DNA of 64,000 nt from contig JAYKYS010000008.1 of the NCBI GenBank assembly GCA_036924285.1, forward strand, positions 17,655,001 through 17,719,000, read 5' to 3'. Of the stretch, positions 22,403 to 34,584 are shown piece after piece (position 1 is the first letter of the stretch; the number at the start of each line of letters is the position of its first letter). The stretch is from Asterella californica. Taxonomy: Eukaryota; Streptophyta; Marchantiopsida; Marchantiales; Aytoniaceae. The notes beneath the pieces are model-generated. The model was not told where the DNA came from. It made no database searches and saw only the letters and a list, made by a program, of their open reading frames with translations. A program made the position numbers and the translations under genes.

Positions 22403-24089
22403 TTTGCATTTTTGCCTCCTCTAGAAGTTAGACTTGTAAAAAGTAAGTATGCATGCTAGCTGGAGCAACCACAACAAACAGCACAGAACAATAAATGGCG
22501 AAAAACCCCACCATAAATAAGAAAAAAGTCACACAAGGGGCGAGGTCACGTACGAGAAGCAGAGACCCCTAAATAACTTCCTAATTAGCTCATATGAAGA
22601 AACATTGAAGAGACATCATTTTCTGCTTGTAGTCCAGCCAAATCCAGCAAACATAACTAAAATCTCCGACAAGGGAGTTTCGCAAGATGGACGACCCCGT
22701 AAAAACAGAACTAAATCTGGCTGGATAGCTAAAACCTCCGACAGCACAGCCCTGGCAAGGCTTGATTTTGACTACGGTAGTATTTTGACTAGTGATTGAC
22801 CACAGCTATCCACACGTTCTTCTGAGTGGGTGGGTCCAGAAGACAGGTCGTCGGAGTTGACGACCTAAAAGAGAGAACCACCATCGAAGTTCGAACCCAC
22901 ATGGAATGCAGGTAAAATATATTTACTTAATTATGCTGAAGGAGAAACACAGACCAAGTGATAGAAGAGCAGTATTTATGTCTAGCAGAAGTCTCCTCAT
23001 CTCCAAAAGCTCATATATATTAGTTTACTGAAGTGGCACGGACAGAAAGGAGGAGGATTCAAAAGATATACAAACACGAAATATGAAGATATCATAAACA
23101 TACCAAGCTAAACAAACCAAAAGTGAAACCTTTAGAGCCATCCTGAAGTCATGTCAGAATCAGCACTCATCGAGTTCTGAACCACTTTTCCATATGGTTA
23201 CTGTCTAGACTCCAACGTCACTTCTTAGAGTTCCAAACGAGAGAAGTGGTACCTGCACTTGGGAAAAGAGATGAAGTTTACTTCACAAACTTCTAAGTGC
23301 CCCTTACCGGATGTCATATATACCTTTCAACAAAAGACATATAACATTATTAATGAGTTATTGTTCTAAGGTTTATATCCAAAAAAGCAACACCAGAATG
23401 AAAAGTATTCTCTTCAAACTGGGTAGTTTATGGAGGAATATGTAACACAAGCCTATAGAATACCTTCAACTTCCAGATGTAGTGTTGTAAAGATAAGCAG
23501 AAGTCGTCACAGAATCTTCATCCTCGTAGAGACAAGATGTCATCCCACAAACAAAGGTTTTGTTATTTCCCTTGGAAGAACTTTTTCATTTGCAAACGTC
23601 ACGACAAAAGGATTTGTCTCAGATTTGCAACGAGAGGGTGTAGGAACTCACTCTCATATCATCCTTTATAATCCTACGTTAGTAAGAAAATAAAACTATA
23701 CCTACAACTCAATCACCCAAAGTGTTAGTATTCTAACCTACTCGAGTTTGTACATTTGTATGTTCTCCTTTCCTTCATTACTAATTTCCGCTCCAAATAA
23801 GATTAGTGTTGCTCCAATATATACTTACTTTCTCAAACTTTCAGAAGGAATAAATATGTAGGAGTTATTTCATGGATAGCATATCAAAAGCTTTGATTGC
23901 AAACCTTTGAGGATTATCATACTTAGAGAAAAAGAAGTCTTGGTAATGATAAACAAGATGTTGTTCCATCGAATTGGAATCAAGGTTATGCATTTGGTAA
24001 AGTGTACAATGGAAAATATTAAAATATATAGTGTAAAATGATAATATATTCTATATTTTTTCCCTCCGCCAAATGATGATTAGGAATGT
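22403..24089. other. AT-rich intergenic DNA
   Basis: No gene recognised. Short frames at 22,605-22,799 and 23,430-23,693 have no recognisable domain. Confidence 0.4.
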
Positions 24090-24395
24090 AAATGCATAGC
24101 AACAGATTCATGCAAGATGAACTTTTGGGAACTTTTGCTCGCTTGCTGTTACAAGGAAAATGTATAAGTGTTAAGCAAAAATTGTAAATCAAGTTCATAA
24201 GAAAATTTACAAAATTATGTAAATATTAACTGTTATTCCAACTTGGAAACGCGAGAGGAGTCGGACATAAACCATAAAGAGAACGGGGACAGATGTGCTC
24301 CACATAGTACATATGCATACCACCGATCGCAACTAACAAGTGATAAATCTAAAGTTCAATTAATTACCTGACCCTTTCGATGGAAGAGGTAAATA
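24090..24395 (+). repeat. Hairpin-family repeat
   Basis: Core with GGAACTTTTGCTCGCTTGCT and, at 24,250-24,285, GAAACGCGAGAGGAGTCGG, followed by a hairpin at 24,353-24,395 (AATTAATTACCTGACCC and a truncated right arm). Confidence 0.65.
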
Positions 24396-26429
24396 TGCAC
24401 GGGTGCTCACTTAGAAAGCAAACATACATACAGAATAAAACATTCAACTGAAGTTAATATCATTGTCCTTTTAGCACAAAATGCTTTTAATTGGTCATGA
24501 AGTACAGATTACAAGAGTCAAAGACACCAAAGTTTTCTCTAAAGTCAGAGAGGATGAAAAACCCACTTACATAAAAAACTTCATGACGATCCAAGGATAA
24601 TATAAGTAATCAATACTGGGACATGATCATAGTAAACCAGGTAGAAACTAGTTATGATAATGACAATGGAAGCCCATTGGCGTGTAATGACAACACATCA
24701 TAGAGAGTGAAAATACGAGTCTATGCAATACTCTCATCATTGCCATGGATCGACTAGGAAATGAAAGAAAGATTAGAGGATAAATTCTCCCAAAGTTGTC
24801 CAAGATGTAAATATGAAACCACCTTGAGTAATTCCAGATTAGGTTTTAATTCTCGCAAATGAGTTTATATTGAGAGAGCTATGTGAGTCAGAAGTTTTAG
24901 GAGCTTTATATGCTACGAATGCTGACATGGCATGTTGACGTGATAGATGTTTACATGTCATAAAAAATCTGATGTGAGAACATTTCTAACTTGGCATTGT
25001 TGCTGATTGAAAAAAATTCTAAAGTGATCTATAAATGTTAACATGACAGGCCATGCTAACAAGACATAAACCTGAATAGGACATGACATTTTGGTAGGTG
25101 ATAGGTGGACGACAAGCAAGCGGCTCTTTAGAGTATAAAAGCTAGATCTTCAACTTCAAGAATTTCATTCTTCGAGTCAAAGACTGTTGGATCTCAAACC
25201 TCAACTCTGAATTTGAATATTTCTGAAACTTTGATTTCAAAACCAAAATTAAACTAAGATACATAATTAGTCTTAGTATTGGATGTTTTGGATATTCTTG
25301 GAATGATTTAGGCAAAGGTTTTCCATCTTTGTATATATCACTATTGTTGGATATATATTAAGAACTTATGAAATTTCAAAATCTTGTGCATATTTTTTAC
25401 TAAAACAGATCATCTTTTGGAACATCTTTTAATGCAAAATAAATATTCTTGAGTTGGATATTGACTTTTAGAGTCTGAACATTGACTATGAAATTTACGT
25501 TGAGGTGTATGGTCTTACAAGTGACACTAGGAGGATCCTGAACCTCAAATTTGAAACCAATGTTCTATAATAGATTTTGAGAGGAGCAGGAATTTTGATT
25601 GTTTGTAGCTTGTGCTCCGCATATTTGTTTAGAGATGTCTAGATATTAACAAAGAGGAGTTTTTGAGGACTTTATCACCATCAAGTCCTCAAAAACTCAC
25701 GTTTTGAGTTGTAACTAAAGAGTTAACCAGATTTAGGAGTTCAACACATGAAAAGATAAAATTTTGAGATTCTAACAACCTTGCTGCTCCTTGCTGCTAC
25801 TTGGGTGTCAACTACATCTACAAGGTTCAAAAATTAAACGTCAAGTATGGAACTGAGGTTGGGGATGAAGTTTAGATGGAGTTTGAATGAGAAAAAGGAG
25901 TCAAAGATATGAGAGAGATTTTAGTCAAAATAATATTTTAAACATTTTTACTTTTGGAAGACAGGTTGTTCTTTTGGAGCTCGTCGAGGTTTGAGGCGGC
26001 TGAAAGGTCAAGTCTAAACTTGTTTTCAAAATAGTGATTGCAGATTTACTTGGAGAGAAGATAGAAACATTGATAGGGTGTAAGTTTGGATAGGAGATTT
26101 GATTTTATAAATATAGATATTATTTTTAAACAAATTGTGATGAAACAATAGTCATGAGATTTGAAGCTAAGCTAAGCAAAGGGAGCATTTCAACTTCGGA
26201 TAAATTTTGTAAGCAAAAGAAAATTTGAAGCAAATTTGAGATACACTTGAGGTTGTTAGGTTCCCAAAACTTTCATCGCACAATAGTATGTTATTTTTCT
26301 CGATGCTTTCCTAGACACGACTTCGTGAAATCTGATACAACACTTCGTGAATCTAATACTAAAATTTTGTTTTGTAATGGTGAACGTAAACTGGATGACC
26401 TATAGGAGAAGCACAAGAAAGAAACTTGA
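24396..26429. other. AT-rich intergenic DNA, probably decayed retroelement
   Basis: No open frame with a recognisable domain. Its position directly before an integrase C-terminus at 26,430 suggests the lost upstream part of a Gypsy element, but the sequence itself does not show it. Confidence 0.35.
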
Positions 26430-26720
26430 TGTTGGGTGTTAGTCTATGATAGTAGTATTGATAATCAGCATAGCGCTATCAGAAAGTTTTCCAAGAGATG
26501 GTTTGGACCTTATGTGGTGTTAGAAGTTTATGATAATGTCACATATTCTTTGAGAGAGTTAGATGGTGCAGTGCTCAAGGTACCAATCGCAGGGAAGAGA
26601 ATCAAGCTCTTTAGAAGAAGAGGAGAGGACCAGAACATTGCAGAACTTATTGAGGATGAAGCTGAAGACTCAACGGAGGTTGAAGATGAATTTGAAGCTG
26701 AAGCTGAAGAGTCTTGACCT
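26430..26720 (+). pseudogene. Ty3/Gypsy integrase, C-terminal fragment
   Basis: The frame reads WVLVYDSSIDNQHSAIRKF and then KRWFGPYVVLEVYDN, the GPY/F-type C-terminal module of Gypsy integrases (binding DNA beyond the catalytic core), ends the conserved part at VPIAGKRIKLF, and runs into an acidic tail to a stop at 26,717. No ATG and no catalytic core upstream, so this is the 3' end of a pol gene that has lost the rest. It is the same element family as the pol fragments at 29-32 and 42-44 kb. Confidence 0.8.
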
Positions 26721-28046
26721 GGATTTGGCACATACCGGAGGATGTGCAGGTTCAGAGGGGGTGGATGTCATGCTACTTGGCGGCTACATGTTACATTTCT
26801 ACTCCGACGCTTGAGTTCAGTAGTTCTAGAAGTTAGCTCATATTACTTCTAGTCCTTTATGTATATGTTTGACACCTTTGCATACGGTGTTAACACTATT
26901 TTGAGTCTTAGTAGGTTGATTACCATGTTGATAGAGCTTAAGCTCATGGGTTGTATTTGCGTGTCGCCCATGCACACTTTCTAGCTTATTTAAGTTATTT
27001 TCGGGGCTGCGTGTCATTTTAGGTAGTTTAAGTTTTACGCTGACACTCTAGGGGGCTTGACGTGGTAGCCTATGAGTGTAGATAAGTTACCAGGTAGTTT
27101 AAGGCACAAAAGGACAGTCAAGTGAAGCTATGAACTTCCATTGGTCCATTTTTGTCTTTTGTAAAACTCTAAGTTTAGAAACAGAGCTCTAGAGTGGATT
27201 TCGAGCAATTGGTGAGCGATCTTCGAAATCTGAGAACATAGGAAGAGAGAGCTCGTCGTGCCAAGCACTGTCAGTGAAATTTTTGCTCGATTTGGATCAA
27301 TAAACAAGGAGTTATGCTCAATTGAAGTTCGGATTGTGCCAAAATTACGTCACTTTTGTTGATTTTGAGGTTTTTGGTGCCAATTGCAGCAGAATTGAGA
27401 AATCACTTCAAAACTTCGTGGTTGCATTCACTGTCAGGAGGGCTGTCAGGAGGGCTACGAATGTCTAAAAAGTTTCGAATCATTTGAGTGATTGAGTAAT
27501 TCAGGGCGGCCGCTGAAAGCTCTTAATCTAGAGCAGCAACTTTAGAGAAGGAGATCTGGAGTTCTACAAACAATCAGGAGTCCCAATTTCACACGAGTGT
27601 TCAGCAAGCTGTGAACTGCAAATCCTGTAAGAAACTTCGAAGTTGATCGAGCCAATTTCCTGTTATAGATCGAAATAGCTATCTGGGTACCAGAAATTGC
27701 TGTAATTTCTCTGTTCAGAAAGTTTCTACCCATATCTCGGTGCTCTGAACTGATCTCAAGCTGAAACTTCATATGTGTATCCAGTAGGACCTCATTTACA
27801 TGTAGGAGAAGTTCTGAAGTCTACACCTTCATAGTTTCCCTCTCTTTGTGTGTCAAAGTTCACCGCTTAAACCTATTACTACTAGTTAGACCTAAATTTC
27901 ACTTTTTGAGCATATCAGAGGATCCTACACACCTCTGTGAGTGTTTATAGTCCATGTTGTGACCTGAAAGCCAACCTCTTGAGTAAACAACCACAGCGAG
28001 AAGCCCGACGCTTTCATAGGTAGACGGATCACACTCCGACAACGTC
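26721..28046. other. 3' noncoding/LTR-like part of the Gypsy element
   Basis: Lies between the end of pol and repeat B, so it probably holds the 3' untranslated and LTR DNA. A 13-base near-repeat TGTCAGGAGGGC occurs twice at about 27,440. No coding region is supported. Confidence 0.4.
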
Positions 28047-29036
28047 GATCTACCTAAAATTCAAGCCCTTTGCTAAGCAGCCTCTTAGCTAAGCTGGGGT
28101 CTTTATGTCCTTATACACACATTCACTTATAAAGCAGCCCCCTAGCCAAGCTAACCCTTTGTTAAATAAAAATTTCTCAATCCTCAATGCCATCTTGATG
28201 CAACCCAGATTATGAGTCAAGCCATCATTTTAAAGTCTAGGTCACATCTACAAGACCACCCCACAGGGCTTACAACCCTCTCATAGTTGTATCAGTTATT
28301 TCGCAACTCATAATCTCGGTTGCATGCAGAGGCTTAAGCTAGGAAGTCCACGTTTAAAGAAGATACCAGTCCCCAGCCCCTTGATGTGTAAGACGTAGTC
28401 ACATACCCAACATAGACGTCCATCCAGGAGGTCAACATGCTGAGTTAGGAACATTTATGAGCCAAGAGGATTTGATCCAAGGAATTCTTCTTCCTAGGTG
28501 AGCGCCCCTTTCATTGAGATGGCTCTTGTTTTCATTTAATACAGTAAAGAGACTTGTACACATACTTACAAAATTCTCTTTTATCTTCTTTGCTAGCTTT
28601 CTGGGTGCTACTTCCAATATACATCTCTATTTCTAGTGACGAAAGAACCAAAACTATACTACTCAAGAACACGTATCCTTGATGTCATCATATAATGAAT
28701 TCGAGTCACCAACAAAAAATGATAGAGTTTTTTTCTCTTGTCACTTTCTTAAACTAGAAATGACGTTAACACTTACGTGTAACCTTATCTCGCGTGAGTG
28801 AAGACATGTGCCTGCTCTAATCAAGAAGAGCTTCTATCTGGTACCTTCGTAACTTCTTAGTCATTCTTTGGAATATAAGCTAAGAGGCAGCTTGTCTAGC
28901 TTGGCCATAGCTTAGCACTTGCTCAGCTTAACAAGCTTCTGGGTAGCTTTTTTTACAACTACGTACCCAGTGGAACAAAACTCCTTTTTGCTACCAACTT
29001 TCACTATATAGACCCTCATGCAACAGGACAACGTGA
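28047..29036 (+). repeat. Repeat B, copy 2
   Basis: Partner of 11,310-12,465, more diverged and with one unit of the 160-bp duplication. It ends about 40 bases before Gypsy gag/pol remnants begin, consistent with an LTR or leader role. Confidence 0.7.
28459..28525 (-). other. tRNA-like relic in repeat B, copy 2
   Basis: On the minus strand: GAGCCA at the 5' end pairs with TGGCTC at the 3' end; TCTCAATGAAAGG lies where a Pol III A box would be and GGATCAAATCC where a B box would be (consensus GGTTCGANTCC). Length 67. Compare 11,880-11,953. Not a functional tRNA, but the shared layout argues for tRNA-derived sequence. Confidence 0.4.
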
Positions 29037-29078
29037 GATATTATTGAGCACAGCTGCTACGATCTAAAAGGATATTGG

Positions 29079-31740
29079 ATGAGAGGATCCGATAGAAACT
29101 CTATCGGTACATGCTTACATCACCAAGCACCAACACGAAGTGTTGTTGAAAGAGGAGCGAAGACGAGATTTAGAGGATGCAAAGGAAGGAACTTCTTCCA
29201 AGAAACAGACATGAGAGGAGAAAGTTTGTCTAGAGCTTCAAGATGCGAGAGCTCAAGATCTATCGATGGATGATGCTCTTTCTCCATCGAAAGAGAGAGC
29301 AAAAGAGTTGCAGAACGAGAAAGGTAAGCCGACTGCATACATACTGCAATCAGACATCAAGGCTGCAACAAACTTGAAAGGAGTCTTGCAAGATCGTATT
29401 CTAAACGCGAAGGTGGAGTTTATCTTAAGGGAGATTTTAGAGATTGCTAACCGTGAGTTTCATGGGATCATCATCGAATCATCAAACGAAAGCAAAAAAT
29501 TACAGATGAACAATTTGATCACATGCTTTGGATACTAGGGTGTTAGTGGATAAGGAGGAAGAGTTTGCAAAATGCAATGTACATATTTCAGAAGAAGAAA
29601 GAGATCGAAGACGTTTGGTACATTTTGAGGAGAAAAGGAGGATGGGAAGTAAATCTCAAGTCATTAGAAGAAGAAAGAGATCGAAGACGTTGGGTACATT
29701 TTGAGGAGAAAAGGAGGATGGGAAGCAAAGCTCAAGTCATTACAATCACAGTCATTGAGCTTGAGCTATGACAGAGACACAAGTGAAGATTGGAGATTTG
29801 GATGAGCCGATGGGTGCTCTAATTGATCATGGATCAGAAATCAACATCATGTCAAAGAAGTTGTATAAGAAGAAGAAGTGACCTATCAACACAAACATGG
29901 GTGGATCATAAAGACAACCAACACCACAAGAGGAGATCTCTATAGAGCTTGTCCAAATGTTAAAGTGCGAATAGGTGATGTTGGTATCGAGCAAAACTTC
30001 TTTGTTTGAGAAGCAATACCCGCTCATCCTTCGATAACTTTTTAACACAACAACTCAGATAGAGACGAGGGTGTTAGGATATGAAGATAGCGATAAAATT
30101 CTTGACTGTACCATCAAATCACGAGCACAATCGAGATCGTCTAAGATAAAATTTACTTCCAAGGGTGAGTGAAGAGTTCGTTAAGTAATATTATAGAGCG
30201 GAATTGAAGTGATGCATAGGAGAATGTACTCTCGCTTGAAGGAGAAAGTACCATTTGTATAAAGTTTGTTGGATTTTCAGAGTGTGGAATTGTTGTTTAC
30301 ATGAAGGTTGAAGAATTGAGAAGAAAAGAACAAAAACATTTGCGTGAGGTTAAGTTGACGTTGAGAGAGTTGGGTTCGCTAGAAGGAGATGAATGGATTT
30401 TTGGTGTTTACGAGGAGGATGGATTGGAGAATCTTTTGCTAGAGATCACGTCTATTGGATGGGAGGATATGGATAAAGTTGTGCAGATTCATTCAAGAGA
30501 GGTCTATTCATTGATCGAATCATTCTGAGCACTTAAGATTCGAGTTGAGACAAATTACAAGATAATGAATAAGAAGGTATTGGTCAGTTGTTGGTCCTTT
30601 GCGAGATGACACCAAACAACATATGGATCGAGCTTCAAGAGAGAAGAGTTTGAGAGAACTTGCAATGATAAGACATAAGTTCACGAATGAGACCCTTGAA
30701 GAACTGAAGATTGGATAAGATGGCTCTCTTCTGTCAAAAAAAAAGTAGTGCTTCATTGAGATGCTTTCACGACATGAGAAATCATTTGTCTTTGAACCAC
30801 ATGAGATTAAGTGTGTAGACCCATACATATTAACCCGATCGTTATTTTCACAATATCGTTTGTGTTGTGGATGAGACCAATTCCAGTACCATGGGCTCAC
30901 TTGTCTAAACTAGTGGAGTTGCTAAAGGAGAAGATGCGGATGAAGATCTTGGAGCTGTCGTTTGCACTATATTTAAGCACATGGTTTACGATGCTAAAGA
31001 AGAATGAGTTGCTACGAATCATCCAAGACATGCAACCGATGAATATAGTAATAATCAGAATGCTGAGAGGGGACTGATTGTGGATGAGTTTGTCGAAGCG
31101 TTTGCATGAAGAGCGATTTATTCAATGAGAGATCTTTATTCAGGATATGATCAGCTTCAACTAGGAGAGGAGAGTAGAAACGTAACGAAGATGATGACAC
31201 CTTTGGGATTGGTTATGATGTGTATCTTATCACAGGGAGCTATCAACTCGGTATCACACATGATGAATGAGATGAATAGAGTTCTAAGAGACTTCATCCC
31301 TGAGAAGATGATGTCTTTCTTGGATGACATTCCCATCAAAAGATGTATGGAGGATGAGAAGAATGAAGCATTACATCAAAGGAGATATCGAGGATACGTC
31401 ATTGATCACATCACAGATTGTGAGAAGATCTTATCTTGACTTGAGGAAGTTCATCTCACGCTGTCATGTGCAAAATCTATATTTGGGATAAGAGAAGTTT
31501 TGACCGTGATCATTTCTGTGGATCTTTTGGTCGGAAGTCAAACTTAAGCAAAGTGGATGCGATTCAGAGTATGAAGGAGGTTTGCAAATCCTTGGTAGAA
31601 GTAAGAAGATTCTTGGATGCATGTATATTCTATCACATTTGGATTCCTCATTATGCACATATGGCAGATCTTTTATATAGGTGTTGCGCAAGAGTCACAA
31701 GTTCAAATGGGTAAATGACAAAGCTATGAGGTTCGAAAGA
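29079..31740 (+). pseudogene. Ty3/Gypsy gag-pol remnant (protease and reverse transcriptase)
   Basis: Broken by many stops and frameshifts. In order: a gag/pol linker (AYILQSDIKAATNLKGVL, about 29,330); retropepsin with ALIDHGSEINIMSKKLY at about 29,816, a stop following shortly; and reverse transcriptase from about 30,830: IVIFTISFVLWMRPIPVPWA, RDLYSGYDQLQLGEESRN, and the catalytic FLDDIPIK at about 31,318, F-L-D-D in place of the usual Y-x-D-D. It ends around the connection region (FYHIWIPHYAHMADLLY, about 31,660) and then runs into LTR-like DNA, so RNase H and integrase are deleted. Confidence 0.85.
29590..29741 (+). repeat. Exact-period 76-bp tandem duplication in the gag/pol remnant
   Basis: 29,590-29,665 and 29,666-29,741 are almost identical (GAAGAAGAAAGAGATCGAAG at the start of each). 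High identity marks it as more recent than the decay around it. Confidence 0.9.
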
Positions 31741-31769
31741 TGCAAAGCCTTAACTTATCGATATTGTTT

Positions 31770-33210
31770 GGGTATTTGCGGTTCTTAATGCTATACTAAG
31801 GTTGCAAGGGGGTTGCTTGGTCATTATCCGGAAAAACTTCACGTACTATGAACTGATGTAAAAGGGGAGCTTAAGAGGTTATTTGCGATCTGTCCGTGGA
31901 CGATTTAAAGGATTGAGAGGTCCAATGTATGGTGTATAAAGAGTAATTAAGTTCAGTTCTGTGCAAGCTGTGTGTTGATTGAGATGGTTCATAAAGAGGC
32001 GGATCAGAGGTGTCATCTGGAAGAAATTGAGATGTAGAGAAGAGGATTTGGAGTGCTTAGATGACTTGTGAAAAAGAGTTGGAACGGTTGGACCGTTTCG
32101 GAGTCCAAATTTGTTGTCTTTAGATCAATCGAGATCAAAACATCAAGTCTTTCAAGAAATTGAGGACGATACAAAGTTTCATCAGACGACTTGGGAGATG
32201 TGAGAGAAATTGACTCGCAAAGAGAAGCTTATTTCACATTTTTGTTTGGTTACGACTTGAAGTTGGGTTATTCTTCGTGATCGGTGAGCCAAACTCTTCG
32301 TTCTTGGTGCTTATGCGATCAGGGAGTCCTTATCTACGCATATGAGAAGATTATACGTAGATCAGATTGTTGTGTTGTATGTGGTGAGTGAAGTTGAGCC
32401 GCAAGGGAATGATTTACGTTAAGTTTTTACTTCTTACGACCAAATTTCTTGCATGGTTTTGCGAGAGGAACTCCAAATGGTTGTTTTGAATCTCGTTGAA
32501 AATCTATCTACTAGAGAAGATGGATCTCAGATCAGACGATCCGTTTGAGGGGTGTGTGTGGTTTTAAGCCGCATGGAGGAGTTTTGGAAGGTTCGGTCAC
32601 CTACGATCGAAAATCAGAGATATCTCGGCTGTTGAGAGACGGATCTAAAGGTTTTTTAGACCAACGGAGTCAGAGAAGAAGACCCTATCGACATCTGAAG
32701 ACCGTTTGGCGAAAGAAGAAAGTTTTCAGATAGAATTTTTTCGGTTCCTTCGCTACGGATTTTGTCCTTTTGAGTTCGTTAGGGACCTAGTTGGCTATAT
32801 ACAGCTTGTGGTAGTTAGCTTTAGCTTGAGAGCTTGTACATGGATGTGGTTTGGACTTGGGTTTCAATCGTGTGATGTTGGTGTAGCTCTTTTTGTTAGC
32901 AAAGAGAAGTTTCTCTTGCTTTGAGCTACGCTTTGGTGGTTTTGGGCCAGGGTTGAGATTCAGGGGTTCATTTCAGGGGCTTTGAAGTAGATTACAGACC
33001 GCTCTGTTCTGTTTTTCAGTTTTATGTTCTTAGGAAGAAAAAACCGGCTGTGTATGTACATTGAGAGTTGGTATATATTGTGACATTTGTTTTCATACAT
33101 GTTTGTCTCTTTCTTATCTCTGTTCAGCACACTACATCTCCACAGCCAAGAACCTCGCATTTTCCTGGACATCCTTCACGTAAAATCCGACATGACAATG
33201 ATGGTGAACT
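31770..33210 (+). repeat. Gypsy LTR-like repeat, copy 1
   Basis: Collinear with 45,345-46,790 over about 1.4 kb: shared GATCGGTGAGCCAA, TTTTAAGCCGCA, CCCTATCGACATCTGAAG, ATACAGCTTGTGGTAG, and CATCTCCACAGCC or ATCTCCACAGCC at the right, followed by CCTGGACATCCTTCACG. It directly follows a truncated pol, consistent with the 3' LTR of that element. Limits are approximate. Confidence 0.7.
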
Positions 33211-33560
33211 CGACGTGAAGGTCCAGGGTGGAGATTGTGTGTTAGAACTTGGAAGAAGAGACAACAATCAAGAACGAGGATGAAGAGAGATACGACTGTT
33301 TTGGAGGATGCTGCGGACTTGGGATGATGGATATATAGATGGTTTGGGATCATGAGAGGATGGGATGATGGAACGAGCTATGACTATGGATGGGATGAAC
33401 GGATCAGAGGAGATACCAGGGGTGCAATTGGATGCAGCAACTGCACGTTTGTTTCAAGCCTTCACTTTTGCGACAAGAGCAAGGGAACCAGCAAAAAGAG
33501 GCTTTGGAGACGAAGACGCTTCGGAGGATGATCGACAAGCTCAATCTATTTGATGATCAT
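33211..33560 (+). pseudogene. Possible gag start fragment
   Basis: Between two LTR-like segments lies a short frame with LDAATARLFQAFTF and then an acidic EDASEDD (33,365-33,553), shifting into another frame (KLNLFDDHDQW). This looks like the first part of a Gag protein with frameshifts. The family assignment rests on position more than on sequence. Confidence 0.4.
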
Positions 33561-34085
33561 GACCAATGGACTCAAGGTGAAATACTCTATCGATATATGA
33601 AGACTGTTTGGCAATAAGAGAAAGTTCTCAAATACGCCTTCTTTGGTTTCTCCGTTATTTTCTTCATCTTTTTTTGGATTCGTTACAGTTCTAGTTGGTT
33701 ATGTACAGCTTGTGGTAGCTTGTTTTAGCTAAAAGCTTGTACATGGGTTATGGTTTGAATCGTGCAGTACTGATGCAAAGCTTTTTTTTAGCAAAGAGAT
33801 GTTTTCTTTACTTTGTTCTACGCTCCGGTAGTTTTGGATCTAGGTTGAGATTGAGAGATTTGTTTTAGGAGGTTGGGTGCAGATTACAGACCACTCAAGT
33901 CTATTTTCTCGATTTTATGTTTTTAGAGGAAAAGAAGCATGAGTGTATACAAAGTAGGAGCTGGTATATCTTGCGGAGCTTGTTCTCGTGTTGTTCTCTA
34001 TTTCTTGTCTCTGTTCAGCACACGATATCTCCACAGCTAGGAACCTCATATTTTCTTGGTCAACTTTCACGTAAAATCTGATATG
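33560..34085 (+). repeat. Gypsy LTR-like repeat, partial copy
   Basis: Begins at CGATATATGAAGACTGTTTGG, the equivalent of CGACATCTGAAGACCGTTTGG in the middle of the full copies, and runs to CGATATCTCCACAGC and the shared downstream block. The left half is missing, so this unit plus the fragment before it look like an element collapsed by deletion. Confidence 0.7.
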
Positions 34086-34245
34086 CTAAAGTTGTCATCA
34101 CTTGTTTGGTATAGTTTATCATACAGTCATGACATATTTCTCATAAAAAGAGATCGATCCAAACAAACTCATTTTCTTATGACCAAAATGATCGAGGACC
34201 ACTGCAAGTTGTAATTCCACCGGAGCTTGAACAATCTGGACTTAT

Positions 34246-34584
34246 TCACGAATACTGGATGATCTTGTATAAGAAACAATAACGCTTGAAAATAAATTTT
34301 ATCCATTCGAGTAAGCTAACGGAAGGAACCTTCTGGAGTTTAGAGAAAAAATTCTTCACAAAATCTTTGCTTTTAGAGAAAGAAATAGATCGATCTAAAT
34401 ATCTTGTACTTTGCAGTGCTAAATATAAATCGAATACTTCATACAAACTTGATTCATCGGTTGAATCGGTAGCTTCAATTGAATGTATAGAATCGTCGTC
34501 AGAGCTTGCAATAGTTTTCATTTTGAAAAGAAGCTCTATTTTTGGTAACATTTCTTTGTGTTCGGATAAACAAAATATATTCAT
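34246..34584 (-). CDS. Hypothetical protein, weak cyclin-like C-terminus
   Basis: An ATG-started 112-codon frame in AT-rich DNA. The N-terminal part is acidic and serine-rich (SSDDDSIHSIEATDSTDESS), then comes FFSKLQKVPSVSLLEWIKF followed by IFKRYCF. That pattern (F...P-S-V-S-L-x-x-[WY]-I-x-x-I-x-K) recalls the first helix of PHO85/P-type cyclins, but the domain stops there and no continuation was found in any frame across a plausible intron. It could be a retrocopy scrap or chance. An overlapping plus-strand frame (34,286-34,756) looks less protein-like. Confidence 0.22.
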   Translation of the reverse strand: MNIFCLSEHKEMLPKIELLFKMKTIASSDDDSIHSIEATDSTDESSLYEVFDLYLALQSTRYLDRSISFSKSKDFVKNFFSKLQKVPSVSLLEWIKFIFKRYCFLYKIIQYS

